From Paraconiothyrium sp. Pb-2020 (Eukaryota; Ascomycota; Dothideomycetes; Pleosporales; Didymosphaeriaceae), in the NCBI GenBank assembly GCA_022419385.1, contig JAJUBI010000006.1, positions 3,224,001-3,288,000 of the forward strand: DNA of 64,000 bases, given 5' to 3'. Shown piece by piece: positions 22,468 through 37,170 of the stretch. A program made the position numbers and the translations under genes. Each line of letters begins with the position of its first letter. Within the stretch, counting starts at the first letter, position 1. The notes below the pieces were generated by a model. The model worked only from the letters and a program-made list of their open reading frames with translations. It had not been told where the DNA came from and did not search any database.

Positions 22468-25400
22468 CTTTAACTATTCTATATTTAAGATATTATAGTA
22501 ATACTCTTAAGCTTAACTAGGTTAAGGGCCCTAATAGAAAGTATAGCTTCTAGGCTAGTAACTAATCTAGCAGTACTACTAGCTACTTAGGCAGTAGAAA
22601 TATAGAAACTCTAGGCTATAGTAAAAGTATTAATAGTACCTTCTACCCTAATAGTTATGCCGGCTAAAATACAGTTTAAAGTACTAGAGCTATATAATAG
22701 AGAGAAGATAGACCTTAAGACCTTTCTTACTAATATAAATTTATACTATTAATATAATTTTAATATATTTAGCAATAACTATACTAAGATATTAGCTACT
22801 AGATTGTATATAAAGAGTAAAGCCGCTTAATAGATAAGACCCTTAATAGATAACTTTCTAGCGTATAAGACTAGACCTAATAAATAGGAAGAAGAAACTA
22901 CTAAGGTTTTTAAATTCTAAAAAGAATTTAAGAAATAAATTAAAGTTATATTTAGTAATATAGATAAGAAATAATAAGTAGAAAAATTAATTTAGCACCT
23001 TAAATAGAAAAGCTTAGCTAGTAAATATATAGCTAAATTCTATAAATTATAAGCCTAAATTATATAAGATAATACTCTGCTATAAGCAGCCTTCTATAAT
23101 AGACTTAAGAAGACTATAAAGAATAAGCTAGTATATTATAGAAAAGCTAAAAGTTTTAAAGACTTAATTAAATTATTAGTTAAAGTAGACTAACGCCTAT
23201 ATAAATATTACCTAGAAAAGAAAGAACTAGAGAAGCCTATTATAGAATAAAAGGTAAACTTAAAAAAAACCTAATAAGAAGATAGGTAAGACAAGAATAG
23301 AGATATTATTATAAGGGATAAGGCTTAAGAAAAAAAGAAGTAAACCCTATAATAGAAAAAATAAGATAAAGTCTAAAGATAATACTTTTAAAAAAAAGTA
23401 TATCTAACCTATAGTATATAAGAATACTTGAAGACTAATTACCCTAAGAAGACAGTTTAAGAAAAAAGGGCCTAGATTATTAGAATAGTAATAGTAACAC
23501 TATATTCTAGAATACTAGAGTTAGGCAAGATTCTAGATAATACTATAATACTAGATTTTAAGAAAGAACCTTAGGAAACTTAACTAGCTAGCCCTAATAA
23601 ATACCTAGATAAAGACGGCTATTAGGTTACCTAAGAGAATACTATAATATATAGGGTAACTAAGTAATAGTACTAAGTTTATAGAAAACTTAAGTATTAA
23701 GCTAAGAAATACTATACTAGAATAAAAATTATAGGACTAAATATATACTAAATATATAAATAGGCTATAATCTAATAAGAAAGAGTATAAGACCTAACTT
23801 AGTAACTTAGAATTAAAAATAAGTATGTATAAAATAAGTTCTAGTAATACTATACAATAGATTATACCTACTACTAAAACTAGAGAAACTAAGTATAGAA
23901 GACCCCTAGAAATAGGGAATACTATTAACTAAATAGAAATAAATATCTAGACTAAAGCTGTTATATATATAGGTTTAATAGGTAGGAGAGAAATTATAGA
24001 CCCCTATTATAAAATATATACTTTATAAACAGCTACCCTATTTACTAGGAGTAGAAATATCTAATAGGAAACTAGCTATAAGGCCTAGAAAGATATAATA
24101 AGACCCTATAATATAAGTATATAGACTTATACCCTATTAGAAAAGATATAGACTATATAGAAACCTAAGAATAAATAAATTATAGATAACTAAAATACCT
24201 AAAATACCTTAGTAAGAAGAAGTCTATAGTAGTAGACTACCTAAATTTAAATTATAAGTTTATATTACACTAGGAGTGCATAATAATAAACTATAGGTAC
24301 TATAAGAAAGAAGATAAGAAGTCTAAATATATCTAAATACTTATAGTAGAAAAATACTAGAGAAAGGTAATAGTAGAATACCCTTATAGTACCTTAAAAG
24401 CTAGGTTAAAGAATAGATACCTATAAAAGAGGGGGATTCTATATAACCCTTTTAGAATAGTATTAGAATAATCTAGGACTAACTACCCCCTTTATAAATA
24501 GTGTTACTATAAAGAAACCTATAACAAGATATAAGAGTAGTTAAAAAACTAAAACACTACTAGGTAAGAAGCCAAGCTAGTAAGGATATTCTAAAGGCTT
24601 ATAGAGTAAAAGCTAATAGTACTATAAGACTATAAATAATAAAGTAAGTTATAATTAGAGAATTCTAAGTAGAAGCTTTAATAGACCCTAGTATAATAAA
24701 ATATCTAATATTGCTAAAGGTAGTAAAAAAATATAATCTACTATATAGGAATAAGAAGGTACCTATATAGCTAAAGATAGCTAATAGTATAATATTCTAA
24801 AAGTATAGTAGAGGCTAGTTATATCTAGAAATAACACTATTACCTATTAGAATTAAGGGATTTAAGAGCTAATATAGCTTTACTATTATAAATTTAGGAA
24901 GCTTAGAAGCTATTATAGAATATAATTAGCTAATTATATATAACTCTAATATAGACTAGGTAAAGTAAATAATATAGAGCTAAAAAGTAATACTAAAAGT
25001 TACTAGAGCCTAATAACTATAATAGGTAAAACCTAGACCCTAGATACTTTAAAGAGTAGGTTAAATAAAAGACTAAAGAAATTTTAGCTGTAAGAATAGC
25101 TAAATTCTAAAAGAAAATTTTAAATAAGCTAGAATTATCTAGGTATAATGCTTAGACTTATAAGAAGAATTAAAGAAGATAACTATTTGCTAAAATATAA
25201 GAAGTATATAGAACTCTTTAAAGAAATTAAAAGAGAAAAACTCCCTAATTACTAGAAGTAGAATTATAAGATTCTCTAGTAAAGGTATAAAACTACAACT
25301 AGAATAGCTAAGGCTAATATTAGTAGATTAGGAATAGAAATTAAGGGAATACTTAAGAAAGAACCTAGTAAAAGGTTATATTTAAGATAGTTAGAGCCCT

Positions 25401-28400
25401 ATAGTATTTTCTATCTTATAGGTACCTAAGAAAATAGTAAGCTATAACTCTATATAGATTATAGATAGCTAAATAACACTATAATTAAGAATTAGTACCC
25501 TCTACTATTAATTACAGAGCTTATAGATAGACTCTTAGAAACTAAGTAGTTTATAAAATTTAATATATGTAATAGGTATTACTATATATAAATAGTAAAA
25601 GAATATAAGTAAAAGACTATATTTAGACCTAGTTTAGTCTTATAAATATATAGTTATACCTTTTAGCTTAACTAACGTACCTATAACATTCTAGGCAGTT
25701 ATTAATAAGGCCTTATATAAATACTTAGATATATTCTGTATAGTATACCTTAATAATATACTTATCTATTCTAGCGGGACGCTAGAGGAATATATAAATA
25801 TATAAAGAAGGTACTTAAGAAGCTAAAGAGTATAAGTTACTCTTACACTCTAATAAATATAAGTTTTATATTATAAAAATAAGTACCTAAATTTATTATC
25901 TTAAGGGAAGAAGTGTCTATAATCTAAAGAAGATAGCTACTATATAAGAATAGCTAGTTTTAAGTTAGTAAAGAATCTAATTCTTTCTAGGTTTACTAAC
26001 TTCTATTAGAAGTTTATTAAGAATATTCTAAGATAACAGTACTATTAATAGATCTTATAAAGAAAAAGAATAATAAGGTTATCTAGCTAATTATTAGAAG
26101 ACTACTAAAGGTATTTAAAAGTTAAAGAAAATATTTCTTATAGTACCTTTACTCTAAATATTTAATCTAAAAAACCTATAAGGGTAGAAACAGATATATT
26201 AGATTATATACTAGAAGTAATTCTCTTATAACTAGATAAAGATAGAAAATAGAGACTAGTATTCTACTATTTCTAAAAGTTCTTAGGAGCAAACTTAACT
26301 ATAATATTTATAATAAGAAACTACTAGTAGTAGTAGATGCCTTTAAATAGTAGAAAGTATAACTTATAGAAGTATACTATAAAATAGAGGTATAAATAGA
26401 CTACTAGAACCTTACTAGCTTTATAATAACTAAGAAGCTTAACTAAAGATAAGTATAATAGGCAGAATTTCTAGTAAACTTTAACTTTATAATTTACTAT
26501 TAACTAGGGACTCTTAATAGCGCAGCTAACGCCTTAAGTAGAAGATTAGACCTAATAGAAAATAAGGCTAACCTCTATAAACTGTATTATAAATATATAA
26601 ATAGAATATTAAATATAACTAACTAAAGATTAAAGTATAAGCTGCCTCTTTCTAGTATATAGACCTAAGGTATATAACTTCTAAGATACTTCTAGCTCTC
26701 TAAGAAATAAAGAGAGGAGTAAATCTATTCTAGAATAGTTTTAATAAAACCTAAAGAGATTATAGATAAAGAATACTAGTAAAAGACTAATATATACCTA
26801 TCTTAATTAGAAAGCTATATAAATTAAGAGAATAGAGATACCTAGGTATTAAAGAAATAATGTATTATTATAAATAAATATACTATTCTAAAACTTAAAT
26901 AACTAGTTACTAAGAAAATAAGTAACTATTTAGATATTATAAAAATAAGCCTAAGAGACATAAGCCTTATAGACTTCTATAACTATACTAGCAGCTAAAA
27001 GGCTATAGTAAAGTATAATAATAGACTTTATAGTAAAGCTCTAAGATTACTATAGCTAGAAACTAGATAAATATATAATACTATTATAGTAATAGTAGAT
27101 TAACTTACTAAGGCAGCAAAGTTTAGGCCTATAGAAAATTTATAATAGTAGAAGACCTTACTTATAAAGTTAATAATATACTATTTACAGAATATAGTCC
27201 ACCTAAAGAATTTATTATAGATTGTAATAAACTCTTTATATCTAAATATTAGAACACGTTTATATATATATAGGATAAAAGAAAGCTATTAATAAGCTTC
27301 TACCTATAAATAGATAGATAAAGAATATAAATTAATACTAGAATAGTATCTATTCTATATTAATATAATAAGATAATTAGGTTAAACTCTTACCTACAGC
27401 GTAATTAGTATATAATAGTACTAGTTAGGTATAATAGGGTACTCCCCACACTATAAAACTATAGATATAAGCTAGTTACTTATTAAAATTAAAGAATATA
27501 GAAAGTATTTCTATAGAAGTATAGAATAAAGCTTAAAGAATAAGGGACCTATACTTATACTATAGAATAGAATTACCTATAAGCCCTCTTAGCATCTAAA
27601 ATAAAATAAATAAAGGATTAGAGACTAACCTTTAAGAAGGGAATAAAGTTTTTCTATTCTAGAAAAATCTTAAAATAAAATAACTAAGTAAAAAACTAGA
27701 TTACTTAAGGTAGAACCCTTTAAAGTATAAGAAACTAAAGGACTAGTTATAAATAAATTACTTCTACCTATAGGTACTAAAGTATATACTACCTTTTATA
27801 AAAACCTCAGAACTAGCACTACTAGACACTTAATTAAGACTTAGCTAAGCTAGAAGATAATAAGTATAAGGTTAAAAAATTAACCTATAAATAGTTAAGA
27901 GTTAGTAAAAATACCTAGTTAAATAGAAAGAATAGCTAGAGCAGTATAATACCTAAGAACTAAAAGAAAACCTTATAAACTATAAAGAGGTACTAAAGAA
28001 CTTTTAAGCTATAATCTAAAAAGATTAATCTTAGAAAAGTAGTGCTCTAGAAAGGTTACTCTAAGGTTTAGGTAAAAGGTAAAAAAATTAAGTAAAGAAG
28101 TATTAGCCTATAACTAGCCTAGATTAGTTAAAGGTAAAGATGGCAATAAAATAAATAAAATATTAGTAACTTTACTCTTTAAGGCCTCCTTCTCTAAGTT
28201 CTCTATTATATTAGCTATATAAGTATTATATAGTAAGAATTACTTCTCTTCCTCTACTTAAGTAATTTTAAGGTAGAGGTAAGCAACCTTAGCTTCTATA
28301 AAAAAGAAGTAAGCTACTTCTAGTACTTTTTAGACTAGATATACTTCTACTCTTTCTTAGAAACTTAGAGGCTATACTTTATATAAACTATAATAATATA

Positions 28401-28680
28401 GTATACTTCCTAGTTATAGTATTATAAAATACTTAGAATTTTCTCCTTTATATAATAGTTGCACTTTATTTATATTTTTAGGCTACGCGAACGTACCTTA
28501 TTAGTATAAGTATAATAATAGTTAGTTAAGAATTGTTTTGGTACCTTAGGTATAGTTAGGGAGCAAGAAAAGAAAAAGAATATAATAAGATAGAAGTTCT
28601 ACCTTTAAAAGAAACTATGCTGCTAAAGGTTATAAAATAGTACTAAGGTCTTAGAATAATAACTCTAAAGAGAGGAATAA

Positions 28681-29171
28681 TATTATAATTATAATAGATT
28701 AACCTAGTAAAGGGGATAATTTATATAAGTATATAGTAACACCTTTATTACTAACTAAAGGATAAACGCTAGTTAGTAGGGCTAATTAGCTAAGGTATTA
28801 TATAACTAAAATTCTACTAAAAGGGTAGAATTCTAGGAGTAAGCTAGCTTAGCAGAATTACTTAAAATACTTTTACTAAGGGGATATAATCCCCTAGAGT
28901 ATAATAAAGTAAGAAATTATAAGAATAATAAAGAATAGTATATAGTCTAAAAGAACTTTAGTATCTTTTATATTCTTTATAGTTAATTCTTCTATAGTTA
29001 AAATTAAAGTATATCTTCTATATAAGATCTATTAGTCTTTTTATATAATTATTACCTTACCTTCTATAGTAAGGTTAAAATATTCTTATACTATTTATTG
29101 TCTATATACTCTAGATTACTAAATACCTATAAGGCTAACCTAGGTTAGGTACGTAGAACTACCTTATAATA
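28681..29171 (+). repeat. G3 3' LTR
   Basis: About 491 bp, ending ACCTTATAATA. G1 protease-side sequence in plus orientation (GTATATAGGTAGCACC) starts at once after it. Confidence 0.8.
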
Positions 29172-30136
29172 GTATATAGGTAGCACCTAAAAAAGAAGTA
29201 TAAGGGATACTTAGTACTAGCCTCTAGACCTCTCTTATCTATTAAATATATAAAAGGGTAACCTTAGTATAAGTGCCCTAAGAATAAGTGCCCTTAGTAT
29301 ATAGCTAAAAAGATATAGATAAAGTATTAGCTAAAAGGTAAAAAAGCCTTAAGGGGTATATAGGGGCCACATATTATAATTTAGGGAGAATACTAAGGAA
29401 AACTAATTAGAGTAATAATTAATAGTAGAGTAATATAAAACTTTATCTCTAAGGACTTTGTAAAAGATAAAGGGCTCTACTATATTAATAAAATAGAGAA
29501 AAGGACTTTATTTAATATTAAGAGACTACCTTTTTAGAAACAAATCTATATAGAAACTATACTAGGGACCTTTCTATCTAAAGAACTAGTTATTAATAAC
29601 TTTATTATAGACTTAGCTAAGATAGATAATTAATAAGATGTAATTTTAGAGATACTATAGCTAAAGTAGGTTAATCTAACTATTTACTAGAGAATAAAAT
29701 AAGTCTAATACCTATATTAGTTAGTAGTAAGCAAGGAACTTACCCTAGAGATACTAGATTAATATTAGAAGTTTATAGATATCTTTAATAAACTAGAAGG
29801 ATACCTTTTAGAATACACTAAATAGAACTATAAGATTAAACTAGAAGAAGAAAAATAACCTATATAGAGACTAGTATATAGGTTAACTAAATAGGAACTT
29901 AAGGTTACTAAATAATATATTAAAAATAACTTTAAATAAAAGTATATTAAACCTTCTTAGTTTTCTACTGCTTATAGGGTTACCTTTACAGAAAAGAAAG
30001 ATAACCTAGAACTATAGTTTTATATTAACTTTAGAAAAATAAATACTATTATAATTAAGAATAGGTACCTATTACTCTTAATATTAGATTTATAAGACTA
30101 ATTTTAAGATATAAAAATTTTTACCTACTTAGATAT
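29172..30136 (+). mobile_element. G1b fragment, left part (protease to reverse transcriptase)
   Basis: Plus-orientation G1 sequence, closely parallel to 32575-33540 of the complete copy. It lacks an LTR, gag and its natural 5' end. It ends in the reverse-transcriptase region at the inserted element G1c, with GATAT (30132-30136) as the duplicated target. Confidence 0.8.
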
Positions 30137-30596
30137 TGTTACGGCTGCTACGTCGCAACGGAATTACAGAAACTAACGTGATAATAGTAGTAACTAGTCG
30201 GATTATAAGGATAAGTATTATAATTATAGGTTAGATACTAAGCACAATATAGACATGTAATTAGAATTATATAATTAGATCTATAGATCTATAGAATAGA
30301 GCTATAGAGTCTAAATCTATAGAATCTATGTATAGAGCCTATAGAGCCTAGGTTAGATAGTAGTATATAGAGATAATAGATTACTACTAGTAATCCCTTA
30401 TTATTAATCTATAATACAGTTTACTGTATCTAGTTTTCTTATAGAAGATTACCCTTAAGTCTTTAGTAATATATTTTTATTATAGTAATTAATTAACGTT
30501 TACACGTATATAACTTATATAACCCTATATGCTACTTATCCCTTAACAGAACCCTAACTAGGCTGCGCTTACTATAGTGTTAAGAAGGCCCATATA
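30137..30596 (+). repeat. G1c 5' LTR
   Basis: 460 bp, starting TGTTACGGCTGCTACG. It is one of the least RIP-altered G1 LTR starts in the window. It ends GGCCCATATA, followed by CTTTAATAATT, the same junction as after 40633. Confidence 0.85.
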
Positions 30597-33500
30597 CTTT
30601 AATAATTATGTTTTAAGAGTCTCTATAGGTATATACCTAAGTTACCCTTACTAAATAATAGCTCCTATAGTAAACCGACCAACGTTATTAGACCTAATAG
30701 ACCTAGTCTAGATAAAAGAATAACTTAACTACCTAAATAAAGAAAACTAAAGGCAAAAAGATGCCTACAATAAGTTAGTAGAATAAGTAAGAGTTATATT
30801 AAAGAGGAAGGGGGAAGGAGCCAATAAAATAATAAAAAAATAAATCTAGTAAATAGAACTTAGAATAAGGAGTAGACCCTTAAAACTAGCTAATCTAAAA
30901 AAGTTTAATAGAATAAGGACTAAGCTTAGAGGGTTCCTAGCCTCTATATCCCTCTATTTAGATTTAAATTAAGAATACCTTAGAGAAGAAGATTAGAAAG
31001 TAGCTTATATAGTAACTTACTTTATAGATAAAGTAATAAACTAGTTTAATAGTTATCTTATAGACTAGAGGATAAACTAAATAGATAACTAAAAAATAGA
31101 AACTAACCTTATCTTTGTAAGTTATACCTACTTTAAGTAAAAGCTCTAACTAACCTTTAGTAATATTAACGCGGAACGTATAGCTAAATAAAAACTCTTA
31201 AAGCTTTAACAGACTAAAATAGTAGTAGCCTATATATTAGTATTTAAACAGCTGGCTAATAAAGTCTTAGACTATAGGGAATAAGCCCTAATACAGAAGT
31301 TCTATAAAGGACTTAAGTTAGATATTAGGTATAAGATAATTAGAATAGAGAAACTAATAACTTTATCTATAATAATTAAATAAGCTGTCTAAGTAGATAA
31401 TACGTTATTTCTGTAGAAATAAGATAATAAAGAAGAAAGCAGATATAGTGTAAATAGCTAAAACTATAAAACCTATAATAAAGGGGATCTGATAGTCTTA
31501 GATACTAATAAAGAAAAGGGATTAAGTTAGAATATAATAAAGAAAAAGTAACACAAGAAAGGCGCTTACTTTAGCTATAGTAAAAAGGGCTATATTGCTA
31601 GAAACTGCCTAAATAAAAGCTAGGAAAAGTCTGTAAAAGGTACTAAAAAGAAACTAAAGAAGTTAGAAACCTTAAAGGAAACTAAAGAGAAACTAGCTAG
31701 TAGTAAGAAATATAAAACTACCTATTAGGCTAAGTATTTCTAAGACATATATATATTATATATAAAGATAAAAAAGGATACAGGATACTAGCCTATAGGA
31801 GAAAGGCTAGCGGCAACTTAAGAAGAATAAATAATTTTATAGCTTAAAAAGTAAAACGCCTAAGTTCTAGGATTCTATAATGCTAAAGATTTAGAAAGTA
31901 AATCTAATAATAATAAAGAAGATAGTAACTTAGATAAATTAGTAGATACTCTATTCTAGTTAACCTTAAGGGGAGATAAGCCTTTCTCCTTATTACTAGT
32001 ATAGAAGATACCTATATCCCCTAGTAAGAACGTCTATATAGGGGGAGTTAAATACTTCTAGCCTATAGGACTAACGTATAAAGCGGCTAGACTAGTTAAG
32101 ACTAAAGATATATAGTAAATAATTAAGGGCCTACACTTCTACTATAAGAATTTATATAGGGAAACTATCTATAAGGTTTATAAAAACTAGAAGATCTAGT
32201 TTCTATAAAATATAAAGTTTATAAGCTTTAATAAATAGGTAGAACGAAATATAGTTCTATTAAGGGAAATGCTAAATAAATAAGAATAGGCCTAAATTAC
32301 TAATAAAATTAAGTAGGTAGATAAAGCTTATATACCTTAAGTTATAATAAAGTACTAGATTCTAATTAGAGAAGAACACTTAGATAGACTAATAGAACTA
32401 ATAAAAGGGGATAATCCCTAAATACTAACTAAATACCTAGTATATTATAAGTTATTATAGATATTGTGCATTATAGACAATTACTTAATATACCTAACTC
32501 TAAAGAGAAAATATTGCGCCTTTCTAATATAGGTAATAGATAACCCCTATAATAACCTCGTTTTAAGGGACGAAGTATATAGATAGCACCTAGAAAAGAA
32601 GTGTAGGGGATACCTAGTACTAGCCCCTAGACCCCTCTTACTAATTAAATATATAAAAGGGCAACCTTAGTATAAGTACCCTAAAAATAAGTGCCCTTAG
32701 TATATAGCTAAGAAAATATAGATAAAGTATTAGCTAAAAGGTAAGAAAGCCTTAAGGGGTATATAGGGGCTGTATATTATAATTTAGGGAGAATACTAAG
32801 AAAAACTAATTAGAGTAATAATTAATAGTAGAGTAATATAAAACTTTATCTTAAAGAACTTTATAGAAGATAAAGGGCTCTACTATATTAATAAAATAGA
32901 GAAAAGGACCTTATTTAATATTAAGAGACTACCTTTTTAGGAGTAAATCTATATAGAAACTACACTAGAAACCTTTCTATCTAAAGGACTAGTTATTAAT
33001 AACTTTATTATAGACTTAGCTAAGATAGATAATTAGTAAGACGTAATTTTAAAAATACTATAGCTAAAATAGGTTAACTTAACTATCTACTAGGGAATAA
33101 AACAAGTCTAATACCTATACTAGTTGGCAGCAAATAAGGAACTTACCCTAGGGATACTAGACTAGTACTAGAGGTTTGCGGATATCTTTAATAAACTAGA
33201 AGGATACCTTCCGGAACACGCTAAGTAGGACTGTAAGATTAGACTAGAGAAAGGAAAACAACCTATATAAAGACTAGTATATAAAATAATAGAGTAAGAG
33301 CTTAAGGTTACTAAATAATATATTAAGAATAACTTTAAATAGAAATATATTAGACCTTTTTAGTCTTCTGCCGCTTATAGAGTTACCTTTATAGAAAAGA
33401 AGAATAACCTAGAATTATAGTTCTATATTAACTTTAGAAAAATAAATACTATTATAATTAAGAACAGGTACCTATTACCCTTAATTTTAGATTTATAAAA

Positions 33501-36500
33501 CTAACTCTAAAATATAAAGATCTTTACCTGCTTAGATATAAAGAATGTATACTACTAAATTAGAATAAAGAAAGGTAAGGAATAGAAAACCGCCTTTAGA
33601 ACAAAGTTAGGGTTATTTAAGTATAATATTATGCCCTTTAGGCTTACTAACGCCCTAGCTATTTTTTAGAGATAAATTAACACTATACTCTAAGAATATA
33701 TTAGTAAGTATACTATAGTATACCTAGATAATATCTTAATATACTTAAATAACAAATAAGACTACTAAAAGTATATAAAAGAAGTACTAAACTATATAAG
33801 TAAAGCTAAGCTATATCTAAAGCTTAAGAATATAAATTCTATATTACCTAACTATCTTTCTAGGGTTTATAGTAGAACCTGGAAGCTTAAGATTAAGTAA
33901 ATAAAACTATAAGAAATTTTAAACTAGAGAAAACTAGAAAATATTAAGGACGTCTAATTCTTTTTAGAATTTTATAACTATTATAGGAAGTTTATTCTAG
34001 ACTAGATAAAGATAATAGAGCCCCTTATAAGGCTAACAAAGAAAGAAGTACCCTTTAAATAAATAGATAATTGCTAATAAGTAATAGATTAACTTAAGAA
34101 AGAATTTACTAAGAAACCTATTTTATAAATCTTTAATTTCTGCTATCCCGCCATACTAGAGACAGATATATTAAATTTCGCTATAGAAGTATACTTACTC
34201 TAGTAAGATCTAGAAATAGACGAAAAACACCTATATAGCTATTACTTCTAAAAAATATAAAAGCTAAACTTAACTATAATATCTATAATAAAGAGATATT
34301 AGCAATAGTTAAAGTATTTAAGAAATAGAGAACTTACCTCTAAGAAGTAAAATACTAAACACTAGTTTTTTTAGACTATAAGAACTTAATAGGATTTATA
34401 ATAAATAAGGCCCTTACACCCTAGTAAGTAAGATAGGCATAGACCCTATTAATATATAATTTTAAGATTATATATACCTAAGGGATAGAAAACCTTTAGG
34501 CAGACACCTTAAGTAGAAACCTAACTTATAAGGAAAAGCTAAAGTATTAGGGGCCCTACTTTAATTTAATAAAGACGGTACTATTATCTATAATATACTA
34601 AAGCTGGCGGTAATAATAGAAACCTAGACTAGTATATAGTACAACTAGATTAAAAAGAAAACAGCAATTAGTAATAAGAATATAAGCTACCTATCTATAG
34701 AATAAAATATAAGGATAATATTTATAAGGTCTTTAATAGAATCTTTATTTCTACTAAGATTTAATGTAAATTTGTAAGAAATTCTATAAGGCACCGGTAT
34801 ACAGCCACTAGGAATTAAATAATAATAAAATAACTAATAAGGACTACTACTTCTCTTAAGCCTAATAGATAGTTATAAAGTCTTATATAACTGCGCTAAC
34901 TACTACTAAAATAAACTAAATAGGCACGCGCTATAGATAACTATAATTTATAAAAGTTTCTAATTAACTATAGGGTATAGTTAATAGACTTTATTACAGG
35001 ACTACTAAAATTAAGGACCTAGACAATAAGGTAGAATATAATAGAATTATAGTTATTATTAATAAAGTAACTAAGTATTTACTTCTTACTATATAAAGAG
35101 GTTAGTAAAGTAGAGTATATAGCTTTCTACTTTACTTTTATAGTAATAGCACAATATAGAGAGCTGATAAAAATTATTATAGATAGATATTTACTTTACA
35201 TCTAAGTTCTAGTAAATAGCATTTGCCCTTATAGGTATTAAGCATAGTATATTAACGCCTATTATCTATAAATAGATAGGCAGACAGAATAAATAAACTA
35301 GATAGTAGAATAGTTTCTTAGGTATTACCTAAACTATTAATAGAATAACTAGGTAGAGTTACTTTCTATAGTATAACTAGCCTATAATAGCTTATAATAT
35401 AGCGCTACTAGAGTTTTACTATTCTTTATAAACTATAGATTTAACCTAGTAGCCTACTAAGTACTAGAACTATAAGGTCTTAGAGCATAGATAGAGAATA
35501 ATAGGCTAAGAAATTATATAAATTTATAGCTAACTCTAGTAAACGCTATATTCCTATAAGAAAAAATAGGGAAATACTATAATTTTAAGTATAAGCCTAC
35601 GCCTGTGCTAGAGAAGAGAAAGAAAGTCTAGCTACTATAAAAAAATATTGCTAGTAAACAACTATTAAATAAACTAGACTACCTAAAAATTAGACTATAT
35701 AAGGTTCTAGAATAAATTACCCCGTTTTATTTAAACTTAACTTCTAAATAGTATAAAAATATACCTAGTGTTCTATATAGCCCTCTTAGAGAAGGCACTA
35801 TAGAACGCAGAACCTATAGTTTATAAAGTAGATATATATAGGAATAGTAAGAAGAATAGGAAGTAGTAAGTATTAATAGATACTAACTAGTAAATAGTTA
35901 AATTACTATAAAGTTAAATAGCTAGAACATAAAAGAAGGGAAACCTATAAAATAATATCTAGAAACTAGAAAGTAACCTTAACTACCCTAAGAAGTTAGA
36001 GAATTTTAGTTAAACTAATCTTTAAAGAAAGCTAGAGATATTAGACTAAGAGCTAAACCGCCTTATAGTAAACTATAAAGATTGCCACTATTAGAGAAGT
36101 ATAAGTAGTATTTTAAAAATACTTTACCCTTCTTAAAACTATTCTATAGACTAGCGGCCCTTAGTTCTACTTCTTCTAATTAGCTTAGCCTTAAGAAATA
36201 CTAACTATTAATCTTCTGCTTATTAAGAAGTTTCTTCTACTTCTAAAGTTATAATACTTAGCTTAGGCTGTAGCTAAGTATCTAGAATTACTTCTTAAGC
36301 CTTCTTAGCCTTAGCTAGTTTAGCTTAAATTTTGGCTTAGAAGCAACTAGTATTACGCACTAAGAATAATTAGTTCTAAAAAGAAACTATAATAACTATA
36401 TACTTTTAGTAATAGATACACTATTAATATTATAGAACCTTAAATATTAAATAAATATAGGCTTTATAAGCAGAACGCCTAGGTATATTATATAGTAAAA

Positions 36501-36711
36501 GTATATAAGAATTTTAAGCCTATTATAATAAGAATAAGGTATAGCTAGAAATCTATAATAACCTATTTATTAGTAAGAAGTTATTTGTTAGTTTTATAAG
36601 AAGGTATAAAGGGCAATAATAAACTACTATATAATAGGGCTTACCCTGCTAATATAGTACACCCCTACAACAGATAAATCTTTAGGCTAAAGATATAGAA
36701 GGGGGAGATAG

Positions 36712-37170
36712 TATTATAGCTGCTATACTATAATAGAATTATAGGAAACTAATGTAATAACAGCAGTAACTAGTTAGATTATAAGAATAAGTATTATAAT
36801 TACGGTTAGATACTAAGTATAATATAGACACGTAATTAGGTTATATAATTAGATCTATAATTTATAGAAGAGCTATAGAGCCTAGATCTATAAAATCTAT
36901 GTATAGAGCCTATAGAGCCTAGGTTAAATAGTAGTATATAGAAATAATAGATTACTACTAGTAATCTCTTATTATTAATCTATAATACAGTTTACTGCAT
37001 CTAGTTTTCTTATAGAAGATTACTCTTAAGTCTTTAGTAATATATTCTTATTATAGTAATTAATTAACGTTTACACGTATATAACTTATATAACCCTATA
37101 TACTACTTATCTCTTAATAGAACCCTAACTAGGCCGCGGCTTACCACAGTGTTAAGAAGGCCCTATTACA
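36712..37170 (+). repeat. G1c 3' LTR
   Basis: 459 bp, starting TATTATAGCTGC right after the polypurine tract and ending GGCCCTATTACA. GATAT follows, matching the left flank of the element. Confidence 0.85.

Larger units (their letters stand above)
21973..29171 (+). mobile_element. Full-length G3 LTR retrotransposon (Ty3/Gypsy-like), RIP-degraded
   Basis: The LTRs are 21973-22467 and 28681-29171 (about 495 and 491 bp). The left one starts TGTTACAATTACAACAG; the right one has the RIP-altered start TATTATAATTATAATAG. A gag-like region follows around 22.5-23.3 kb. Near 25.43-25.70 kb the plus strand reads a typical reverse-transcriptase stretch (LDY/NTIIKN, PLLLI). At about 25743-25770 it reads VYLNNILIYS, where both catalytic Asp codons have become Asn codons. 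A polypurine stretch (AAAGAGAGGAATAA) precedes the right LTR. No target duplication is seen: TATTG lies on the left and GTATA on the right. The element is surely dead. Confidence 0.8.
30137..37170 (+). mobile_element. Complete G1 element (G1c), Ty3/Gypsy-like, nested in G1b
   Basis: It is 7,034 bp with LTRs 30137-30596 and 36712-37170 and the target duplication GATAT (30132-30136 and 37171-37175). Order on the plus strand: a gag-like region, a decayed CCHC zinc knuckle near 31564-31609 (several Cys/His codons changed by transitions), a protease-side region, reverse transcriptase with IVYLDNILIY at 33715-33744 (second catalytic Asp changed to Asn), RNase H near 34.2 kb, an integrase core from about 34.98 kb (DFITGLLK), and a polypurine tract GAAGGGGGAGA ending by 36711. 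This order (RT, RNase H, integrase) defines Ty3/Gypsy. It carries stop codons throughout. It is the best reference copy of G1 in the window. Confidence 0.85.
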